NCBI GenBank assembly: GCA_002317175.1
Contig: DCJA01000001.1
Span: forward strand, 64,065 to 128,064
Length of the DNA: 64,000 nt
Reading direction: 5' to 3'
DNA from: Lachnospiraceae bacterium UBA1712
GTDB taxonomy: Bacteria > Bacillota > Clostridia > Lachnospirales > Lachnospiraceae
The position numbers and the translations under genes are program-made. Position 1 is the first letter of the stretch. Every line of letters starts with the position of its first letter. Shown piece after piece: positions 58,105-64,000 of this stretch. The notes beneath the pieces were generated by a model. The model saw only the letters and a program-made list of their open reading frames with translations, was not told where the DNA came from and did no database searches.

Positions 58105-61100
58105 TTAAGATACTTTAAAGCTACCTGTCTGGTTACCCAGGGCAGTTCCATTCTCATCCCTGTACTGAACACTAATACTATACTCACCTTCTGAGAAATT
58201 AGACGACATAGTAATAGGTACTTCAATGCTTCCATTAGTAACAGTAAAGTCAGTAATCTTTGTACTCTTAATGTTTGAATAATCTGTACTCTTATAGATA
58301 GTAACAAAGATTGAAGCAACATCATCAAAGTTCTGAACTCCATTGAATGTAAGATTAACTTTATTCTGTCCCTTTGTTGCAGATGCACTGATACCAGCAC
58401 ATGAAGGAATCTCACTAAATTCAATGACAGTAGAAACCGTCATTGTATCTGTATCATTTGATGTGTTTGACTTATTGTATTTAGCTACAATATCAGCCCT
58501 ATACTTACCAGATACTTCCGACAGTTCAAACATTACCTTTTGATTAATATCCAAACTGCTTAAATTAGTTTTACTTGCAATAATTACATCATTCTGATAC
58601 AGATATACATCAAATTTATCATCTATAATTTCTCTATACTGATCAATCGTAGTAACATCAATACCCACCAGCTTATTCTTTGCATCCTGATATGGTGTAG
58701 CAATAAAGTTAGGAAGCTCTTCATTAATCCTATAGTTAATCGTCTTGCTACCAAGCGGTTCTGCATTTGGACCTGCATCCTTTTCTACTGCATAAACAGT
58801 AATGGTTCTGCTCGTATCATACGGCCACGCACCTGGATTAGCACTTATATTAATTGGCTTATTCTTGCTTAAATCCTGTGAGTAATATTTATAGCTCTCA
58901 CCAAGTGGCTGTGCAAGAGTAGCCGGACCATCATCTACTTTGTAATAAATATCAATTCCAGAACCCTCATCACCAGGCACTGCATATCGAACATACATAT
59001 ACTTATCTGCATAGCTATTGATAATAAGGTCAGGATTTGCCACTTCAATAGTTACATTAGAAAGTGTCTTGAAGGTATACTGATGTCCAGTCTTACCACC
59101 ATCAATAGAATAAAGATCAACAATATTATCATTCTTATCGTAGGCATAATATACCACCTTATAGGTTGTATTAAGTGCCAGCCCTCTGATATTCAGCGTA
59201 ATGGTATTCTGTCCGCCAGTTGTTTCAATAGGAATTGCATTATCAGCAAAATTTGCTTTACTGTAATCTGCATCACCTGATACAAGCTTGTAATAATACT
59301 TAAGCTGACCATTCTCATCTGTTATGGACTCCTGAATAACCTTAAGATTATTACCGTTCTCGTCCTGCAATCTGGCATAAATCTTTCCATTAATCTGTGA
59401 GGTATCTCCAACAACCTCCATCTTAAGAGAAGCCGATCTGGCACCAATAGAAGTATTACCTATCTGATCTACAGCAGGCATCAAATCATTAAGTGTTATT
59501 ATCCATGATTTATCTGCATCATTAAAGCTAAGTTTATTTTTTGTAAGCTGCAGCCCCTCTACATTCAGATAAGAGTTGGTCTTTGAATCAAATACACCAT
59601 TCTTATCCAGTTTAAGACCGCTAATTGTATACTGTGAATCTGCACTTAATGCGGCAACAGACAATGAATTCAATAAACCTCTCTGTGTCATTGCAACTGT
59701 TGATGCATTATTTCCAGATGATAATACTTTAAAACCGCTTAATCCATTAGCACTATCATCTCCCAAGCCAGGAATAAACAGTGAATTGGCAACAAAATTG
59801 TTACTAGCATCAGAATAAGAGTTAATCAATGATTTAGCATTATCATAGAATCTGTAAGACTTATATTTGTTAGTATATGCAACATTATCAATAGCATTGA
59901 TAGCATACAGTTTCTCTCCGTCGAGAGTTGTAGTATACTCTGTCAGTTTCTTATTAGATACATATGACAAAGTGGAATCACTGGCATATCCATCGACAAC
60001 CGTACCAAATCCCTGCTTTTTATTGTTAAAATAAGCCTTTACTGAAACCGCTCCATAAGAAGCCTGTCCTGGTGTATTAATAATCAGATCCTCAAGTGGC
60101 TTTGAGTCAAGATAAGCCTCTGCATAATACTCTAGTGTACTATCAGATGACGACTTCTTGGTCGTGTTAATATTGGTAATCAATACTGGATCATATACAA
60201 CCGACTTTGCACCAGCAATAGCAGTACCTGTGCTGTCACACTGGGTTACTGTAACCTGTAATGCAGCATATCTGGTAAGTTCATTTCCACCTCTGATAGT
60301 AAGCTTATATCTGAAACCACCCTCATTAATTACAGCTTTCTGATAAGTAGTATCTCCTATTGTAACTTTATTTTCTGCAAGTTCTGACTCAGAAGCTATT
60401 GTTCCCTGAGCAGATATTCCAGATGGATCACCAGTAGATGGATTCATATGTTTAACAGGTATAGACGTATGATACTTAATATCTCCTGTTTCCTTTAATT
60501 TATAGGCAATCTGTGTTACATAATAATAATTATTACCAAGCGTATTAAACGAAACATTATTCCATGTCTGTGAAGTTCCCGCATTTACATACAAATTATT
60601 TTTATAAATTGTTCCTTTTGTATAATTGCTATAACTAGAATATGTCCAATATTTTATAGCTATAGAACCATCATCATTCTTTATAATCGCGTTATCCGGA
60701 TCAATAAATCTGTATGCCCAGACTGCTGTGCCAGATGCATTATTTACCTGATAACGTTCAATACTTGGTGGCTGCTTTTCAAGCTCAATAATCTCTGATC
60801 TGTAAAAAGGTACATCCGCAGGATCCTCATAAGCACAGTCAGGATATTTGCTACTTCTCAAATGACAGTCCATATCATTATGTCCTTCGATATCAGTAAC
60901 CTCATATGTGATGAAATATCTCTTACCACGCTTAATTACAGTACTTACATCTGCAGCTGTATTAGTACCAGGAATTGTCCAGGCCACTTTACCATCATTT
61001 GCATCGTATCCGTTAAAATAAAGGTAAACCAGTTTAGAACTATGTTTATCATTTGACTCAATCTTTGTACCAGTTAATACTTCTTTTGCTTTACCAGCAG

Positions 61101-64000
61101 CGATATCTGCAGGATAAATATCAGTAGTCTTGTAGGACTGTGTTGTGCCAGCCTTAGTGTCATCCAGCTCATAGATATGGTAGGTAATAGTATTAATATC
61201 TGTATATGGATACTCTGCTCTAAATCTAAATCCAACTACTGTTTCATCATCTGCAAAATCCTGTTTACCACCTTCAATTGCAGCGGCATTATCTATAGTA
61301 AAAGCTGTAACCTGTTTGTAAGGAGTAGGTGACTGCACATGACGTGAAGCAATGTCAAACGCATAGTAATTCTCTCCTTCTTTAAATGGAATTGAATTAA
61401 AAGTTGTATAATCCTGTGCATCCTCAACAACAATCTTAAAATAACCACCCGAATAGAGATTGGTATCGTTATTATTAAGACTAAAATCACTCGGCTTAAG
61501 GATGTAAGTATTCTCCGCCTTAGCATCCGCTGCAGCCAGATCCCATCCACCTATAACCTCTTCAGTAGCCTGTCCCTCAGGTATATATGTAGCCTGTTTA
61601 ATTTTGCTATCATTTACAAGCTCCTGTCTGTCAAGATATGCATTCTGAATTGTACTATTCTTTTTCTTATCTGATGCAGTAGACTTATTGTTTATAGTAG
61701 CTTTTGAAAGACCAATCTCTTTCTCAACAGTTTGTCCGTCATCTGTTGTTGTAACCTGCCATAAAGAAAATGACACAGAATCCATGACTTTAGCTTCGTA
61801 ATTAGAATAAGAAAGAGAAACAGCATCATCAACGTCACCGCCATCACCATCTGTATAAGCCATAAGACTTACTTTAATAGCAAATGCTGCATCTTCAGCA
61901 CTTAGTTTTGTACCTACTAACGAAAGCGGAGTTGTATCAACAGTTTTTATTCTGTTACCAGTAAGGTATGTATTCTTCTCAACATCCGTATAGATACCAT
62001 CACCATCAGTATCAATCGAACCATAGGCTGTAAGTGAATGAACAGATACCTTTCTTAGTCCTTCGTATGAAAATGGAATTTCATATGGGACCTGAGTAGT
62101 ATCTATATCACCAGGCACAAAAGACAACATTTCCAAATCATTGTATTCTGTCGTTGCATACAGCTTTATTGGATGCTCTGCATCAAACTTAAGCATCTTA
62201 ACGTTACCAGGATCAGTTACTCTGATTACACCAGTAATAACATCATGGTGAGCAGTCTGACTCGGATTAGCATTAAGATCAGGATTGGTCACTATGATTT
62301 CAACCATAAGATTACTACTAGTTGAAGATAGATTTTTAGGTACAGAACCCATAGAACAAAGTTCCATATCCTTAATATTGTCATTAAAGAGTACTACAAC
62401 CCTTCCTACATACTCACTTCCATCTCCATCAGGAATAGTGAACACAGAAGTTATAGGCTCCGTTGTTTCTTTTACATAAGTAGGCGTAAGTCCACTAAAG
62501 TTATTTCCAGCTATTGCATCTCCATTATCTGAATCTTTCTTGTAGAGTTCATATCTATATCCAGTAATTCCATAATCAACATCACGAAGCTCGTTCAAAG
62601 AAAGAGACATAGTCCTGTTTTTCTCATTAACTTCAAGTTTTGCCTGAATACTAGGAACATACACAAGTGCAGCATCAGGATCAGCTGCAGCACTAGCCTT
62701 ATCATATGGCTGTTTCTTAAGAGTATGCATCTCTACAACAGTGTCACCACTCTTAACCAGCTGGTTCTCTACCAGGACATTGTCAACTTCAACATAATAC
62801 TTATGATCACTCTCGATACCATTTTCTCTAAATGGATTATTACCATTATCCACTATGTGTTCCGTAGGAGACACAAGCGCAGCAGGGCTTGTATCAACAT
62901 CAAGAGACGCCGTCTTACCATCTAAAGATACTCTGAATCCAGGTACACCTGAAGAATTGTCAGGTGACTTAATAGTATATTTAGCTATCTCTCTCTTAGT
63001 ACCATCATTGCCATCCAAATCGTATACATTAACAGTATATTCTGTAATTCTCGAATCAGTAGCCTTAACATCAAATGAAATCTTGTCTGAGGTTACCTCC
63101 ATAGGAGAAACCTCAATTCCAAGAGCATCTGTCTTAAAAGTCTTAGAAAAGAAGGTAGCATCTGTCAGTGTATAGTTATCTGCAACACTATAACCACCTT
63201 TGACAACCATTACATATTCTTTATCCGGATCAAGTCCAGTAAACTTCAAACTTGCTCCACTAGGGCTCGACTCTAAAGCTGCACCATATTCTGCAGCTTT
63301 GTTCTCAGAATAAACCATAGCCATTGTTTCTTTATCATACAGATATACTCTGGTTGAACCAGTTGTTAACGAAGCAGTCTCATTAGGATCTTCAAGTTTT
63401 AATGTCATAGTAGCATTGCCCGAATTAACATCATAATCCTTACCTGCGGCTGTATCAGTTGAGTCATTAATCATAGATACAACTGGTCTGATATTAAGGC
63501 TGACAGCTGCAAGGTCACTACCTTTATTAGCATTAGAAGCATCTTCTCCGTCATCACCATCCAGACCATCAAATCCAAGTGCTCCTGCTTCGCCCTCGAT
63601 TCCATCACTACCTACTTCTCCAAGCATACCCTCCTGCCCCTGTGAGCCTTCAGCACCATCCTGACCAAGAGAGCCTTCTTCACCATCTTTACCATCCTTG
63701 CCCTCAGTACCATTGGTTCCATTGGTACCATTTGCTCCATCCTTACCATTGATTACATTAAAAGTAGGAATATGAACTGATTCCTCAGTATTCTCATCAA
63801 CCTTAATATAATTATCATCATTGAGTGCCAGGTCATTAAGTGAAATAGCAGAACCATCTCCCGCTGTAAAGCTCTTACCTACAAGATTGAGTTCCTTTCC
63901 GCTTGCAGTAATAAGCTTACTTTCTGCAGAAATAGTCTGATATGTGCCATTTACATGCGAGATACGAACAATACCATTGTCAACATACGAAATCTGAGCA
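58105..64000 (-). CDS. Very large multi-domain surface protein with collagen-like stalk (5' partial)
   Basis: The frame is open to the right edge, so the N terminus lies outside the window; at least 1965 residues are visible. I translated 63628-64000 in frame: a beta domain (about 63750-64000) leads into 23 uninterrupted collagen-type G-X-Y triplets (63541-63747). About a dozen Fn3/Ig-like beta domains follow to the stop at 58105. The domains show the typical LDPDKEYVMVVKGGY and GLALNTTYKVVYYAYD strands. There is no C-terminal anchor or LPXTG, so attachment is probably through an unseen N-terminal helix, as in the 534-residue protein 18 bp downstream, which has the same layout. A long fibre-like surface component is likely; function is unknown. 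Confidence 0.8.
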   Translation of the reverse strand, partial: AQISYVDNGIVRISHVNGTYQTISAESKLITASGKELNLVGKSFTAGDGSAISLNDLALNDDNYIKVDENTEESVHIPTFNVINGKDGANGTNGTNGTEGKDGKDGEEGSLGQDGAEGSQGQEGMLGEVGSDGIEGEAGALGFDGLDGDDGEDASNANKGSDLAAVSLNIRPVVSMINDSTDTAAGKDYDVNSGNATMTLKLEDPNETASLTTGSTRVYLYDKETMAMVYSENKAAEYGAALESSPSGASLKFTGLDPDKEYVMVVKGGYSVADNYTLTDATFFSKTFKTDALGIEVSPMEVTSDKISFDVKATDSRITEYTVNVYDLDGNDGTKREIAKYTIKSPDNSSGVPGFRVSLDGKTASLDVDTSPAALVSPTEHIVDNGNNPFRENGIESDHKYYVEVDNVLVENQLVKSGDTVVEMHTLKKQPYDKASAAADPDAALVYVPSIQAKLEVNEKNRTMSLSLNELRDVDYGITGYRYELYKKDSDNGDAIAGNNFSGLTPTYVKETTEPITSVFTIPDGDGSEYVGRVVVLFNDNIKDMELCSMGSVPKNLSSTSSNLMVEIIVTNPDLNANPSQTAHHDVITGVIRVTDPGNVKMLKFDAEHPIKLYATTEYNDLEMLSFVPGDIDTTQVPYEIPFSYEGLRKVSVHSLTAYGSIDTDGDGIYTDVEKNTYLTGNRIKTVDTTPLSLVGTKLSAEDAAFAIKVSLMAYTDGDGGDVDDAVSLSYSNYEAKVMDSVSFSLWQVTTTDDGQTVEKEIGLSKATINNKSTASDKKKNSTIQNAYLDRQELVNDSKIKQATYIPEGQATEEVIGGWDLAAADAKAENTYILKPSDFSLNNNDTNLYSGGYFKIVVEDAQDYTTFNSIPFKEGENYYAFDIASRHVQSPTPYKQVTAFTIDNAAAIEGGKQDFADDETVVGFRFRAEYPYTDINTITYHIYELDDTKAGTTQSYKTTDIYPADIAAGKAKEVLTGTKIESNDKHSSKLVYLYFNGYDANDGKVAWTIPGTNTAADVSTVIKRGKRYFITYEVTDIEGHNDMDCHLRSSKYPDCAYEDPADVPFYRSEIIELEKQPPSIERYQVNNASGTAVWAYRFIDPDNAIIKNDDGSIAIKYWTYSSYSNYTKGTIYKNNLYVNAGTSQTWNNVSFNTLGNNYYYVTQIAYKLKETGDIKYHTSIPVKHMNPSTGDPSGISAQGTIASESELAENKVTIGDTTYQKAVINEGGFRYKLTIRGGNELTRYAALQVTVTQCDSTGTAIAGAKSVVYDPVLITNINTTKKSSSDSTLEYYAEAYLDSKPLEDLIINTPGQASYGAVSVKAYFNNKKQGFGTVVDGYASDSTLSYVSNKKLTEYTTTLDGEKLYAINAIDNVAYTNKYKSYRFYDNAKSLINSYSDASNNFVANSLFIPGLGDDSANGLSGFKVLSSGNNASTVAMTQRGLLNSLSVAALSADSQYTISGLKLDKNGVFDSKTNSYLNVEGLQLTKNKLSFNDADKSWIITLNDLMPAVDQIGNTSIGARSASLKMEVVGDTSQINGKIYARLQDENGNNLKVIQESITDENGQLKYYYKLVSGDADYSKANFADNAIPIETTGGQNTITLNIRGLALNTTYKVVYYAYDKNDNIVDLYSIDGGKTGHQYTFKTLSNVTIEVANPDLIINSYADKYMYVRYAVPGDEGSGIDIYYKVDDGPATLAQPLGESYKYYSQDLSKNKPINISANPGAWPYDTSRTITVYAVEKDAGPNAEPLGSKTINYRINEELPNFIATPYQDAKNKLVGIDVTTIDQYREIIDDKFDVYLYQNDVIIASKTNLSSLDINQKVMFELSEVSGKYRADIVAKYNKSNTSNDTDTMTVSTVIEFSEIPSCAGISASATKGQNKVNLTFNGVQNFDDVASIFVTIYKSTDYSNIKSTKITDFTVTNGSIEVPITMSSNFSEGEYSISVQYRDENGTALGNQTGSFKVS
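63541..63747 (-). repeat. Collagen-like G-X-Y triplet region
   Basis: Twenty-three perfect triplets, rich in Asp, Glu, Asn, Thr and Gln with almost no Pro (GKDGANGTNGTNGTEGKD at the start). Bacterial collagen-like segments of this sort form trimeric rods stabilised by charge, so the protein may be a trimer. Confidence 0.9.

Noticed and set aside
63625..63627. ATG at 63627 as the true start of the 1840-residue protein
   Set aside because: It lies inside the collagen-like repeat and the frame stays open through 64000 with a coherent beta domain upstream.

Overview
The window looks like the chromosome of a low-GC Gram-positive anaerobe of the class Clostridia, most likely family Lachnospiraceae (Butyrivibrio/Roseburia/Lachnospira-like). 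Reasons: AT-rich sequence with strong AGGAGG ribosome sites, the rpmF-plsX-acpP-rnc-smc block, the ACT/PFL (UPF0210) pair, TmcAL, an FtsA-domain protein of about 690 residues, and several families common in that group. The genus is not determined. I see no rRNA, tRNA, CRISPR array, insertion sequence or prophage. Almost every gene lies on the minus strand; only tmcAL and one small membrane protein are on the plus strand.

The first 37.7 kb is mostly ordinary. At 1-7045 lie smc, rnc, acpP, plsX and rpmF, with a heavy-metal permease inserted between rpmF and plsX. At 7073-12316 are a secreted transglutaminase-like protein, pta (with a GntR-type palindrome over its -35) and, divergently, tmcAL. 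At 12322-25349 is a long minus-strand series: hisS, aspS, an anti-sigma-like protein, polA, coaE, FtsA-like, WalJ-like MBL hydrolase, ACT protein, PFL protein, and a GH43 glycosidase. At 25505-37667 are a small membrane protein, a CbiT-like/DHH-like pair, rlmH, mnmA, a chemoreceptor, a glycosyltransferase, a GGDEF protein, an SseB-domain protein, an exonuclease and a GH31 glycosidase.

The remarkable part is 37761-64000, one tightly packed minus-strand operon of more than 26 kb that enters the window from the right and ends at a perfect terminator. Its centre encodes a divergent F-type ATPase in the canonical order c, b-delta fusion, alpha, gamma, beta, epsilon. The catalytic beta and arginine-finger alpha residues are intact, so ATP hydrolysis is expected. 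However, the c-like subunit has Thr where the ion-binding carboxylate should be, and no subunit a is present in the window. In its expected place are large exported proteins with glycine-triplet stalks (one collagen-like, one GGX) and Fn3/Ig-like domains. Downstream follow a 5-TM protein with an acidic tail, a single-pass protein, a giant 3731-residue surface protein with three beta-helix blocks, a 100-residue protein and a FliD-C-like protein.

My reading is that this is an ATP synthase-derived machine that does not move ions. It may use ATP hydrolysis to drive or remodel giant extracellular fibres, as has been proposed for the F1-like ATPases of mycoplasmas. The gene content and residue losses are seen directly; the function is inference.
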